Positions 53,579-62,272 of a stretch of DNA of 64,000 bases are shown here, piece after piece (positions within the stretch are counted from its first letter, which is position 1; every line of letters starts with the position of its first letter). A program made the translations under genes and the position numbers. The stretch covers positions 18,045-82,044 of the forward strand of contig CAYPCQ010000024.1 of the NCBI GenBank assembly GCA_964409245.1. Direction: 5' to 3'. This DNA comes from CAIMWS01 sp964409245 (GTDB lineage Bacteria > Verrucomicrobiota > Verrucomicrobiia > Limisphaerales > UBA1319). Under the pieces are notes generated by a model. That model did no database searches. It had not been told where the DNA came from and saw only the letters and a list, made by a program, of their open reading frames with translations.

Positions 53579-53986
53579 TCAGAGAGCGGCCGGGGGTTTT
53601 CCGGAGGCCTCCTCCCGGGCCCGCTGCTGGATCACGTCCAGGTAGTGGTCGGCCTCCTCGACGCTGGCGAAAATGGCGGTGGAGGGGAGGGCGTTGGCGA
53701 TGTCGATGACGGCGCGGATGGGGGGCTGCAGCCGGGTGAGCAGGCACTTGCCGCCGAGGGCGGCCATGGCTTTATTGGTTTTCATCAGCACGCGCAGGCC
53801 CATGCTGCTCAGGTATTGGAGACCGGCCAGGTCGAGCAGGAGGACGCGTGTGCCGGGGGTGATCAGGGAATGCAAACGCTGTTCGCACTGCTGGTAGGTG
53901 GCGGTGTCCAGGCGTCCGGCCAGGGCGACTTTGAGGCGGCCCAGGGTTTGGTTTTCGACGGTGATTTCCAGCTGGTTTTGGCTCAT
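53579..53986 (-). CDS. STAS-domain anti-anti-sigma factor (RsbV/SpoIIAA-like)
   Basis: The 135-residue protein is a stand-alone STAS domain (VENQTLGRLKVALAGRLDTA, VLLLDLAGLQYLSSMGLRVL, LTRLQPPIRAVIDIANA) with a short charged tail. Aligned with SpoIIAA, Ser61 takes the phospho-acceptor position; the Asp before it in SpoIIAA is Ser60 here. In partner switching the unphosphorylated form binds the anti-sigma kinase and frees its sigma factor. The kinase of the RsbW family (63362-63787) and the PP2C phosphatase (60242-62272) are encoded in the same cluster. It follows the ABC ATPase gene after a 123-base gap containing hairpins. Confidence 0.88.
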   Translation of the reverse strand: MSQNQLEITVENQTLGRLKVALAGRLDTATYQQCEQRLHSLITPGTRVLLLDLAGLQYLSSMGLRVLMKTNKAMAALGGKCLLTRLQPPIRAVIDIANALPSTAIFASVEEADHYLDVIQQRAREEASGKPPAAL

Positions 53987-54109
53987 GATGGGTGATGGTT
54001 GGTTTGGCTCGGGAGGCCGGAGCCGGGGCCCTCAAAGGCGGCCGCCCGGCCAAAGCGGGGGGCTTTGGCGGCGGCCGGCAATGTGGTTATTCCCTGGTTC
54101 GGCATCCGG

Positions 54110-54964
54110 TTAAATGTAGGTTTCATGTAAAAGCGCGGCGGCGGTTTCGTCAAGCATATCCCGCCGGCGCAGCTCCTCGAACCGGGCCAGGAGATCGGGC
54201 ACGCCCAGGCGCTGTTTGTCCGCGCCCTCGAACTGGCAGGCGACGCTGCCCTGGTGCATCATCACGATCCGGTCCCCGAGGTTGACGGCCTGCTGCATCG
54301 AGTGGGTGACCATGAGGGTGGTGAGCTGGTGGCGCGTGATGAGCTGGCTGGTGAGGCGGATGACCTGGTCGGCGCTTTTGGGGTCCAGGGCGGCGGTGTG
54401 TTCGTCGAGCAGCAGGAGCTCGGGCTTGAGCCAGTTGGCCATCAGGAGCGTGAGCGCCTGGCGCTGGCCGCCGGAGAGGCTGCCGATGGCGTTGTCCAGC
54501 CGGTCCTCCAGGCCCATGGCCAGCTGGCGGACCTGGTCGCGCAGCCCGGCCTTGAGGCGGCCGGGGAGGGCCCAGCCCAGGCCGCGGCGCAGGCCGCGGC
54601 GCGCCGCCAGCGCGAGGTTCTCAGCGATGGACATCGTGGGGGCCGTGCCGGTGAAGGGATTCTGGAAGACGCGGCCGACCAGGCGGGCGCGGGCATGCTC
54701 GGGCCAGCGGGTGACGTCCTGCCCCGCGATGTGGATGCGGCCTTCGTCCACGCGGAAGGCGCCGGCCACCGCGTTGAGCAGGGTGGATTTGCCGGAGCCG
54801 TTGCCGCCGAGGATCACCAGGAAGGCGCCCGCGGGCAGCGACAGGTTCACGCCGCGCAGGGCGCGGACCTCGTTGACGGTGCCGGCATTGAAGGTTTTGC
54901 GGACGTCATGCAGGGTGAGCATGGCGCGGGCCGGGGGATTCGGGGATGTGGGCGGCTGGGGCAT
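54110..54964 (-). CDS. ABC transporter ATP-binding protein (COG1101-like)
   Basis: The 285-residue ATPase has Walker A GGNGSGKST, the Q-loop region VFQNPFTGTAPTMSIAENL, the signature LSGGQRQAL, Walker B ELLLLDEHTAALD and the switch His in TLMVTHSM. Start choices are 54964 (just 2 bases after the permease stop) and 54922. The permease, the fused binding protein and this ATPase are the three parts of a COG2984/COG4120/COG1101 import system, annotated elsewhere as TrpXYZ-like. The short C-terminal helix (QRLGVPDLLARFEELRRRD) is usual in this branch. Confidence 0.92.
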   Translation of the reverse strand: MPQPPTSPNPPARAMLTLHDVRKTFNAGTVNEVRALRGVNLSLPAGAFLVILGGNGSGKSTLLNAVAGAFRVDEGRIHIAGQDVTRWPEHARARLVGRVFQNPFTGTAPTMSIAENLALAARRGLRRGLGWALPGRLKAGLRDQVRQLAMGLEDRLDNAIGSLSGGQRQALTLLMANWLKPELLLLDEHTAALDPKSADQVIRLTSQLITRHQLTTLMVTHSMQQAVNLGDRIVMMHQGSVACQFEGADKQRLGVPDLLARFEELRRRDMLDETAAALLHETYI

Positions 54965-54966
54965 GA

Positions 54967-55920
54967 TCAGGATTTCTGGTTGGGGGCCTGGGCGGCGGCA
55001 GCCGCGGGCCCGCGTTTCGGCATTTTCAGCAGCTGCGGCAGGACCAGGGCCGCGAACACAAACAGGGCGGTGATGAGCTTGAGGTCGTTGGGGTTCAAAC
55101 CCCAGCGCAGGGCAATGGCCACCAATAAACGGAAGAGCACCGAGCCGGCGACCGCCCCGTAAAGGGCCAGGCCGAGGCTGCGGGAAGCGGTGAGGGATTC
55201 GCCGATGATCACGCTGGCGAGGCCCCAGACGACCATGCCCAGGCCCATCTGGGCGTCGGCGAAGCCCTGGTATTGGGCCAGCAGGGCGCCGGACAACGCG
55301 GCCAGGCCGTTGGCGAGCGCCAGGCCCAGGATGCGGTAGAGCTCCACGTTCACCCCGAGGGCGCGGATCATCTGCGGGTTGTCGCCCGCGGCGCGCATGG
55401 CGGTGCCCACCTCGGTGCGGAAAAACCAGTAGAGCGCCAGGGCGGTGGCGGCCACGATGCCCAGGGACCCCAGCAAGGCCAGGAGATCCCGCACGCCCAC
55501 CAGCCAGCCCAGCAGGCTGACTTCCGGGCGGCCGAACCACCACAGCCCAAACTGCTCCGCCCAGGTGATGAAGCTCCGCGTGGAGAGCAGCGGCACGTTG
55601 CTTTTGCCCATCACGTGCAGGTTCACCGAGTAGAGCGCGGTCATCACCAGGATGCCCGAGAGCAGGGAATTGATCCGGAACCGGGCCTGGAGGATGCCCG
55701 TGACCAGGCCCGCCGCCAGGCCGCCGGCCAAGCCGCCCAGGGTGGCCAGCACGGGGTTGGTGTTCCGCACAATCAGGACCGCGCAAATGGCGGCGCCCAG
55801 CGTGATGGAGCCGTCCACGGTGATGTCGGCTATGTCAAAGACACGGTAGCTGATATAGATCGCCAGGGCGAGCAGCGAGAGGATCAGCCCGATGGTAAGC
55901 GCTCCGATTAAAAGGGTCAT
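54967..55920 (-). CDS. ABC transporter permease (COG4120-like)
   Basis: The start at 55920 leads straight into the first membrane helix (LLIGALTIGLILSLLALAIY). The 317-residue protein is mostly hydrophobic with about 8-9 helices and has the family blocks VFDIADITVDGSITLGAA, RINSLLSGILVMTALYSVNL, GTAMRAAGDNPQMIRALGV and MGLGMVVWGLASVIIGE, which are typical of branched-chain/unknown-substrate importers (BPD_transp_2). It is 14 bases after the STAS-fusion gene and 2 bases before the ATPase start. Only one permease gene is present, so it probably works as a homodimer. Confidence 0.92.
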   Translation of the reverse strand: MTLLIGALTIGLILSLLALAIYISYRVFDIADITVDGSITLGAAICAVLIVRNTNPVLATLGGLAGGLAAGLVTGILQARFRINSLLSGILVMTALYSVNLHVMGKSNVPLLSTRSFITWAEQFGLWWFGRPEVSLLGWLVGVRDLLALLGSLGIVAATALALYWFFRTEVGTAMRAAGDNPQMIRALGVNVELYRILGLALANGLAALSGALLAQYQGFADAQMGLGMVVWGLASVIIGESLTASRSLGLALYGAVAGSVLFRLLVAIALRWGLNPNDLKLITALFVFAALVLPQLLKMPKRGPAAAAAQAPNQKS

Positions 55921-55934
55921 GGTGGATAGTGGCG

Positions 55935-57182
55935 TTAAATTTCCAGGGGGGCGCACCAGCAAGCTCCGCGCAGCAGGCGGCTTTCCCCCGCGCCGTTGAG
56001 CTGGCGCCAGTCATGCAGCAGGTGCAGCAGGCCGGTGACCGTCCCGGCCTGAAAGAGGAATTGGACGGTCTCGGCCAGATCCACCCGGCCCTTGCGCAGC
56101 GGGCGGTAGGGGAAGGCCGCCGCGTGGAAGTGGCCGTGGATCTCGCCGGAGGGAACCAGGGGCCGCAGCAGCTTGAGCCCGGGGCCGCGCGCCCCGGTGG
56201 CCGCGAAGCCCACGATGAGGCAGGTGGAGTTGGCGAAGGCCGGCTCCGCGGTGAAGCTCAGCCAGTCCCGGACCCCGGGGAAATCGAACAGGCCGGGAGG
56301 CGGGCTCCCCGGCGGCGGGGCCGGGGGCGTTTTCCGCAGGGCGGCGCCGACCAGGGCGGCGGTTTCCGCGACCAGGACCATGCCGGCGGCCCCACCGCCC
56401 GCCGCCTCGAGGCTGGCCCGGATCACGTCGCTGAGCGGCAGGCCCTGCCGCCCGGGGCCCTGGTCGAACCGCAGCAGCTGGCTGAAGGCCCCCTGCCCCA
56501 GCATGCCATAAGCCACTTTTACGGCCGGTATCAGCGCGCCTTGCTGCACCAGGTAATCCGGCTGGTTCGCGCCATCGGCCGGCAGGCAGACGGCCGCCCC
56601 CGCGGCGGCGAGGAACTCGCCGGGGCATTCCGCATCGCCCGCGGCGCCGGACGGGAGGATCCCCAAACCCAGGCCCATGACGCCCCCGGCAAACTCCGTG
56701 ATCGCGCCGGTGGCGGGCGCCGCGCCGCCGGCCAGCCAGGCCTCCGGGTTGCCGGGCCAATGGACGCGCAGCACGGCGGCGGGATCCAGGGCAAAGACCT
56801 CGGCGAGGGCGCCGGCTTGCGGGAGCGCCACTTTCCGCGCGCCGCCGCCGGCCGCTGCGGCCGGGGCCGGGGCCGGCGGCGCCTCCGCCTGCATCAGGGA
56901 TTCCAGCCCGGAGAGCACCAGCACCTTGCGGACGGGCGCGGAGGCATTGATGATGGCAAACCGCCCCTGGATGTTTTTCAGCTGGCGGGCGTAGAGCATC
57001 AGGACGCGGATGCCGGCGGAGCTGAGGTAATTCACCTCCGCCATATCCAGGGCGATGGCATGCTGGCCGTCGCGCACGCAGCCGGCCACAGCCTGGGACA
57101 CATGCTCGCTCCAGGCGGCATCCAGGCGGCCATTCAGTTTGATCTCACAGCGGTCGGCGCGGTCGTTGCGGGTGATTTCCAT
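55935..57182 (-). CDS. STAS domain fused to a large unassigned C-terminal domain
   Basis: The 415-residue protein has an N-terminal STAS domain (about 1-100) with the SpoIIAA-like strip IALDMAEVNYLSSAGIRVLM; Ser55 occupies the phospho-acceptor position, again with Ser in place of the preceding Asp. A Pro/Ala linker follows, then about 300 residues with no family recognised: GGVMGLGLGILPSG, YLVQQGALIPAVKVAYGMLG, GMVLVAETAALVGAALRK, FANSTCLIVGFAATG and GEIHGHFHAAAFPYRPLRKG. The gene sits between the triple binding protein and the permease with gaps of 15 and 14 bases, so it is made with the transporter. It may be a partner-switch protein regulated by the transporter's state. Confidence 0.8.
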   Translation of the reverse strand: MEITRNDRADRCEIKLNGRLDAAWSEHVSQAVAGCVRDGQHAIALDMAEVNYLSSAGIRVLMLYARQLKNIQGRFAIINASAPVRKVLVLSGLESLMQAEAPPAPAPAAAAGGGARKVALPQAGALAEVFALDPAAVLRVHWPGNPEAWLAGGAAPATGAITEFAGGVMGLGLGILPSGAAGDAECPGEFLAAAGAAVCLPADGANQPDYLVQQGALIPAVKVAYGMLGQGAFSQLLRFDQGPGRQGLPLSDVIRASLEAAGGGAAGMVLVAETAALVGAALRKTPPAPPPGSPPPGLFDFPGVRDWLSFTAEPAFANSTCLIVGFAATGARGPGLKLLRPLVPSGEIHGHFHAAAFPYRPLRKGRVDLAETVQFLFQAGTVTGLLHLLHDWRQLNGAGESRLLRGACWCAPLEI

Positions 57183-57197
57183 AAGCGGGGGAGTGGT

Positions 57198-60100
57198 TCA
57201 AGGCTGGCGGGGGTCCGGGACGCGCACCGCGTCCCGCAGCAGTTCTTCGGGGAGGGTCAAGCCCCGGGCCCGGGCCTGGGCCGGATTGGCGAATTTGCGC
57301 ACGGTGCCCGGCGGCGCGAACGGGATTTTCGCCGGGCTTTCGCCCCGCAGCACACGGACGGCGATCCCGGCCGCATCGCGGCCCGTGTCGTGGTAATCCA
57401 GGGCCAGGGCGAAGACGGCGCCCAGTTTGACGGTGGCGCTTTGGAAGGTGAACACGGGCAGCCTGGCCTGCTCCGCCGCGCGCGCGATGGTGGGGAAACC
57501 CGCCACCGTGAGGTTGTCGATCACCTGGACCACGGCATCCAGCTGGCGGCCGCACAAGGCCAGCGCGGCGTCGGGCAGATCGGTGGCCGTGTTGGCCGCC
57601 ACCGCTTCCACCGCCAGGCCGCACCGGGCCGCTTCCCGGGTGAACAGATCCTTGTTCCCCACGGAGTTGACCTCGGCGGGGCAGAACAGCGTCCCCACCC
57701 GCTTGATCTGCGGGAAGTGCCGCCCCAGCAGCTCAGCCATTTCCCGGTACGGCCCCTGGGTGTAAACCCCGGCCACATTTGGCCGGTGGACCTGGTGCGA
57801 TTCGCCGGCGCCCGCCAGGATGGGGTCGGCCACGACGGTGAAGATCACCGGCGTGCCGGTGACCTTGCGGATGGCCGCCTGCAAGGTGGGGGTGCCGAAG
57901 ACAACATAGAGGTCCACTCCGGATGACCTGGCCGAGTCGAAGAGCGTGCCCAGCGCCGCCATGTCGCCCTGGGCGCACAGCGTTTTCACCGTGTAATCCA
58001 CGCCGGCGCGCAGGCCCGCCTCGCGCAGGCCCTCATTGAACCCGCGTGCGGATTCCTCCACCATCGGGGATTCGAGATAGGAGATCTGCTGGATGCGCCA
58101 GGGTTTCCCGGGCGCTCCGGCGGCGGGCGCCGGGGACGCCGGGGGAGCAACGGGCGCCGGGGACGCCGGGGGAGCAACGGGCGCCGGGGATGCCGCAGGG
58201 GCAGCGGGCGCCTGGGCGGCGGTCTGCATGGCCAGCACGGCGGCCGGGAAGGTGATCCCCAGCTTGCGGGCCACCTCGAAATTCAGGCGCACCTGTTTAT
58301 GGCTCACGTTGCGGAGCGGTATTTGCGCGGGCTTCTCCCCCGCCAGCACCCGCGCCAGCGGCTGGGCCGCCGCCCAGCCGGCCTGGTAAAAGCCCACGCC
58401 CACCACCGCCAGCGCGCCGCGCTCCAGGAATTCCGGGGTGTCGATCACCAGCGGGATCCGCCGGTCGGCGAGCTGGCCGGAGAGCCCGTCGAAGGCCTGG
58501 TAGGCCGTATTGTCGCTCGGCAGGTAAACCGCCTCCACGCCGCGGGCCGCCAGCGACTGCGTGGCCGGCACCACCTCGCTCGTGCCGTTGGCCACCGCCT
58601 CGACCAGCTCGATGCCGCGGGCGGCGCACAAGCCGCGCAGCACCGAGACGATCTTCACCGAATTGGCCTCGGAGTTGTTGTAGAGCGCGCCCAGCCGCTT
58701 GAGCCCCGGCAGCGTGAGCTTCATCAGCGCCACCGCCTCCTCCACCGGCGGGAACGAGCCGATGCCGGTGATCTGCGGCAGGTGGTCCTCAAAGCTTTTC
58801 CCCACCCCGGCGGCGATCGGGTCCACGCAATAGGTGAACACCACCGGGGTGCGGCGCACCGTCGCGCAAGCGGCGGTGATCACCGGGGTGGAGAAGGGGA
58901 CGATGGCATCCAGGCCGCTCGAATCCAGCGCCTGGAGGACGGCCGGGATGCCGCTGATCTCGCCGTTGGCATGCGACCGGCGGATCGTGAGATTGCGCCC
59001 CTCCGACAATTTGAGCTCGCGCAGGCCGGCCAGCAGGCCGGCGATGGCGGTGTCCGTGCCTTCATCCGGCCCAAAATAGGCCAGGCCGATTTTATATGGC
59101 CGGTTCGCCGGGGCGGCCTGCGTGAGGGCCGCCAGCGCCGGGGCGGCCTTGCCGGAGTCTTTCTCCACCCGTCCGTCCGGGCCGAGGATCAGCTCGGCGC
59201 GGCTGACGAGATCGGCGGGGAACCGCCAGCCATCGCGCAGCCGGGCCAGCACCTGCCGATTCAGCATCACCCGCGCCGGCATGTAGTTGGAAATGACCAC
59301 GCTGGCCGGATTCAGCCCGCCGAGGATTCCGGCCGCCAGCTCGCCGACGCGCTGCCCCACCTCGGTGTAGTCGGCCCCCAGGTCGAACAGGGTGCCTTCC
59401 CGCACCTGCCCGCTCGTGTTGGAGAACACCGGGAGGCCGGCCCGCAGCGCCACGTCGCACAGCGTGGCGGTGGCGCTGTTCACGGTCACGTCCGCCCCCG
59501 TCCAGAAGGCCTGGACGCCTCGCGCCACGAGGGAGGCCGCGGCCTCGAGGACATCCTTGCTCTGCTCCACGGTGGCTTCATGCAGCTGCAGGCCCAGCTC
59601 GCCGCAGACCTCGCGGGCCTTGAGCGTGCAGGTCTCGGAATTCCGCTCCGCCGGGTTCCACACCACCCCCACCGTTTTCAGCCCGGGCCAGAGCCGCCGG
59701 GCCTCGCGGAAGATCTCCCCCACCGGCTGGAAGGTCCCCATGCCGGCCAGCCAGGGCGGCTTGTTGGTGCTGTTCATCCGCTCCACTCCCACCCCCGCCC
59801 CGGCCGGGTCCGTGACTCCGCCGAAAACATGGATCGCCCGCCCGGCGCGGTTGGCGTTCGCCACGCACTGCAGGGAGAGCGTGCTGATGCTGATGGCCAT
59901 CCGGTAGCTCCCATCGGTTATCTGCCGGGCGATGGCGTTGGCCGTGGGCAGGTCGCCCTCCGCGTTGAAGCGCCGCAGCGCGATTTTTTCGCCGTCCCGG
60001 TAGCCCTCGGCGGCCAGCTTTTCCAGCACCCCGTTCTCCAATTCGTCCAGCAGGCGGTTGGAGGCGTGCTTGAGCAGGGCCACCGGCACCGGACCCTGGC

Positions 60101-60242
60101 TGGCGGCGGATGGCCGCCGGGCCCCCACCCGCGAATGGGTGTCGCTTAACAGCAGGATGAGGGCTCCCGCCCCCAGCAGGGCCAGGGATAGCCAGACGCG
60201 TTTGGCCAGGCTCCAAAAAGTGTTTTCAGCGGTGGTTTTCAT
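57198..60242 (-). CDS. Triple-fused ABC substrate-binding protein (three COG2984/ABC_sub_bind domains)
   Basis: The 1014-residue protein has an N-terminal hydrophobic anchor (residues 13-32, VWLSLALLGAGALILLLSD). It then carries three tandem copies of the same periplasmic-binding fold at about 50-345, 385-690 and 725-1000. Each repeats the family blocks: a GxxP-N start, a sentence like GVxxxQPVxEIFREARRLWPGLKTVGVVWNP, a C-x-A-R-G-I/L-x-L-x-E-A segment, and LPVFTFxS or VVIxTPEFL. Between the second and third lies an Ala/Pro linker built from a 27-base tandem repeat. Single-domain relatives are about 330 residues; the triple fusion is unusual. It overlaps the phosphatase stop by one base (TGATG). 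Confidence 0.85.
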   Translation of the reverse strand: MKTTAENTFWSLAKRVWLSLALLGAGALILLLSDTHSRVGARRPSAASQGPVPVALLKHASNRLLDELENGVLEKLAAEGYRDGEKIALRRFNAEGDLPTANAIARQITDGSYRMAISISTLSLQCVANANRAGRAIHVFGGVTDPAGAGVGVERMNSTNKPPWLAGMGTFQPVGEIFREARRLWPGLKTVGVVWNPAERNSETCTLKAREVCGELGLQLHEATVEQSKDVLEAAASLVARGVQAFWTGADVTVNSATATLCDVALRAGLPVFSNTSGQVREGTLFDLGADYTEVGQRVGELAAGILGGLNPASVVISNYMPARVMLNRQVLARLRDGWRFPADLVSRAELILGPDGRVEKDSGKAAPALAALTQAAPANRPYKIGLAYFGPDEGTDTAIAGLLAGLRELKLSEGRNLTIRRSHANGEISGIPAVLQALDSSGLDAIVPFSTPVITAACATVRRTPVVFTYCVDPIAAGVGKSFEDHLPQITGIGSFPPVEEAVALMKLTLPGLKRLGALYNNSEANSVKIVSVLRGLCAARGIELVEAVANGTSEVVPATQSLAARGVEAVYLPSDNTAYQAFDGLSGQLADRRIPLVIDTPEFLERGALAVVGVGFYQAGWAAAQPLARVLAGEKPAQIPLRNVSHKQVRLNFEVARKLGITFPAAVLAMQTAAQAPAAPAASPAPVAPPASPAPVAPPASPAPAAGAPGKPWRIQQISYLESPMVEESARGFNEGLREAGLRAGVDYTVKTLCAQGDMAALGTLFDSARSSGVDLYVVFGTPTLQAAIRKVTGTPVIFTVVADPILAGAGESHQVHRPNVAGVYTQGPYREMAELLGRHFPQIKRVGTLFCPAEVNSVGNKDLFTREAARCGLAVEAVAANTATDLPDAALALCGRQLDAVVQVIDNLTVAGFPTIARAAEQARLPVFTFQSATVKLGAVFALALDYHDTGRDAAGIAVRVLRGESPAKIPFAPPGTVRKFANPAQARARGLTLPEELLRDAVRVPDPRQP
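58125..58205. repeat. 27-base tandem repeat coding the linker between binding domains 2 and 3
   Basis: Two perfect copies (58125-58151, 58152-58178) and one degenerate copy (58179-58205) encode PAPVAPPAS-type units on the minus strand. Confidence 0.8.
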
Positions 60243-62272
60243 CAGTTTTCCTTCCCCTGCGGCGGGCTGTTCCCCGCGGCTGTTTCCAAGGCATTGGCTG
60301 GCTTCCGGCCCGGGGCGGCGGCGGCTCCGGGCCCGCCCCGGAACCGCAAGGCCAGCACGGTGATATCATCGGACTGCTCGGCCCCGCCGGCAAAGGTCTG
60401 CACCGCGCCGAACAGCCGCTCCACCAGTTCCTTGGGGGAGCCGCCGGCCTCCGCCTGCGCGAAGGCTTCCAGGCGCTCCTCGCCGAACTGCTCCTGGCGG
60501 GTGTTGAACGCCTCGTTCACCCCGTCCGTGTAAAGCAGCAGCGTATCCAGGGGGCGCAAAAGCATCGTTTTGGTCCCGTAAACCGCCCCCTCCACCACCC
60601 CCAGCACCGGCCCCTTGGGCAGCTCCACCCACCGCGCCTCGCCGGCGCCGCGCAGCAGCAGGGGCGGCAGATGGCCGGCGTTCGTGTGGTGCAGCTCGCC
60701 GGTGCGCAGATCCAGCGCCCCGCACCACAGGGTGACGAACATCATTTCCTCATTGTCGATCGCCAGTTCGCGGTTCACCTTGGCCAGGACTTCCGCGGGC
60801 GACAGCTGCTGCTCGGCCACGCCTTTCATCAGCGTTTTGGTGACCGCCATGAACAGGGCGGCGGGCACCCCTTTGCCCGAGACATCGCCGACCAGGAAAA
60901 AGAGCGTGTGGTCGTCCAGCAGGAAGAAATCGTACAGATCCCCGCCCACCTGCTTGGCGGGCTGCAGGTCGGCGTGGATATCGAACTCCGTGTGGTCCGG
61001 GAAGGGGGGGAAGCGTTTGGGCAGGAAGCTGCGCTGGATGGTCTGGGCGATCTTCAGCTCGCTCTCGATGCGCTCCTTGGCGGCGGTGGTGGTGGCGAGG
61101 TTGGCCACGTATTCCCGCAGGGCCAGCCGCATGTTTTCGAACGATTGCGAAAGGTCGCCCACCTCGTCCCGGGTCCGCACCGGCGGCACCGCCAGCTCCA
61201 GGTTGCCCAGCGCGATTTCGTGGGTTTGCCGGGCGAGCACGCGGATGGGCCGGGTGATGCCCAGCGAAACGGTCACGACCACCGCCAGCAGCAGGCCGAA
61301 GCCCAGCATGCCGATCCAGAAAACCGTGCGGTTCATGGCCCGCAGGCCGGCGAGGATCTCGGCTTCGGGGAAGATGACGCCCACGGACCAGCCGCCCGCC
61401 ACGGGCACGTGGTAAACCCAGGAGTCCACCGCGCTGCCGGGCGCCTGGGCCTTCACGAACCCCTCCTTGCCCTGCACCATCGCCCGGCCGATCGCGCGCC
61501 ACGGCTGGCTCCCGGCCTCCTCGGCCAGGCTGAAGATGCTCTCCTTGAACACCCACTCCGGGTTGGGGTGGGAGATGAACTGGCCGTTTTGCGCCAGGAG
61601 GAAGGCGTAGCCGCTCTGGTAAAGCTTGATGGCGGAGACCATCCGCGCCAGCTGCTCGAGCTGGATGTCCGCGGTGACCACTCCGGCAAAGGTCCGCTTC
61701 CCGTCTGCCTGCCGGAAAAAGGGCACACAATAGGTGCACATGAGGGTTTCCCCGCCGCCCTCGTCAAAAAACGGCTCCGTCCAGACCGGCCGGCCCATTT
61801 CCCGGGGGATGAGATACCAGTCCCACGTGTCGTAATGGTAATCCCCCTCCGCCAGGTTCACATACTGAAAGCCATCTTTGCCACGATAGACGTACGGCGC
61901 CTCCGGCCGTTTTGGCCCGGGAGCCGGGCCGGGGGCGAAGGCGATCGCGCTGCCATAGATGCAGGGGCTTACGTTCAGCACCTCCTGGAGCTGGCGGGTC
62001 ATTTCCGGCACGGTGAGCGACCCGTGCCCCAGGTTGCGGGCCAGCCATTGCGGCAGCGGCTCCACGGCGCGCAGCACTGACTCGATCCGGCTGGCCGTGC
62101 TGCGGGCCAGGTTGCGGGTGTTTTCCTCCACCGCCTGGAGCAGCAGCTGGCGGGCCACCCGGTTGCTGTACCCGAAAGCCACCAGGAAAATGAGGCCCGT
62201 GCTGGCCAGCACCAGCAAGCCCAGCTTGAACGCCAGCGTGGGCCGGAATGCTTCAAGGCAGCGCCGCCACAT
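60242..62272 (-). CDS. Membrane Cache-HAMP-PP2C (SpoIIE/RsbU-type) phosphatase
   Basis: The start at 62272 overlaps the preceding gene by 20 bases and leads into the first membrane helix (about 12-35). Residues 40-305 are an extracytoplasmic Cache sensor (DTWDWYLIPREMGRPVWTEP, ADIQLEQLARMVSAIKLYQS). A second helix (about 317-338) and a HAMP domain (340-395) follow. A PP2C phosphatase domain follows with the metal ligands in GGDLYDFF, VGDVSGKGVPAALF, LYTDGVNEAF (Asp583) and QSDDITVLAL. The 676-residue protein should dephosphorylate STAS proteins in response to an outside ligand, as RsbU and SpoIIE do. Two STAS genes and a kinase gene lie in the same cluster. Confidence 0.93.
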   Translation of the reverse strand: MWRRCLEAFRPTLAFKLGLLVLASTGLIFLVAFGYSNRVARQLLLQAVEENTRNLARSTASRIESVLRAVEPLPQWLARNLGHGSLTVPEMTRQLQEVLNVSPCIYGSAIAFAPGPAPGPKRPEAPYVYRGKDGFQYVNLAEGDYHYDTWDWYLIPREMGRPVWTEPFFDEGGGETLMCTYCVPFFRQADGKRTFAGVVTADIQLEQLARMVSAIKLYQSGYAFLLAQNGQFISHPNPEWVFKESIFSLAEEAGSQPWRAIGRAMVQGKEGFVKAQAPGSAVDSWVYHVPVAGGWSVGVIFPEAEILAGLRAMNRTVFWIGMLGFGLLLAVVVTVSLGITRPIRVLARQTHEIALGNLELAVPPVRTRDEVGDLSQSFENMRLALREYVANLATTTAAKERIESELKIAQTIQRSFLPKRFPPFPDHTEFDIHADLQPAKQVGGDLYDFFLLDDHTLFFLVGDVSGKGVPAALFMAVTKTLMKGVAEQQLSPAEVLAKVNRELAIDNEEMMFVTLWCGALDLRTGELHHTNAGHLPPLLLRGAGEARWVELPKGPVLGVVEGAVYGTKTMLLRPLDTLLLYTDGVNEAFNTRQEQFGEERLEAFAQAEAGGSPKELVERLFGAVQTFAGGAEQSDDITVLALRFRGGPGAAAAPGRKPANALETAAGNSPPQGKEN

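Noticed and set aside
55929..60149. Two 616-665-codon plus-strand open frames
   Set aside because: They are antisense to the STAS-fusion and triple binding protein genes, whose tight spacing and domains are convincing.
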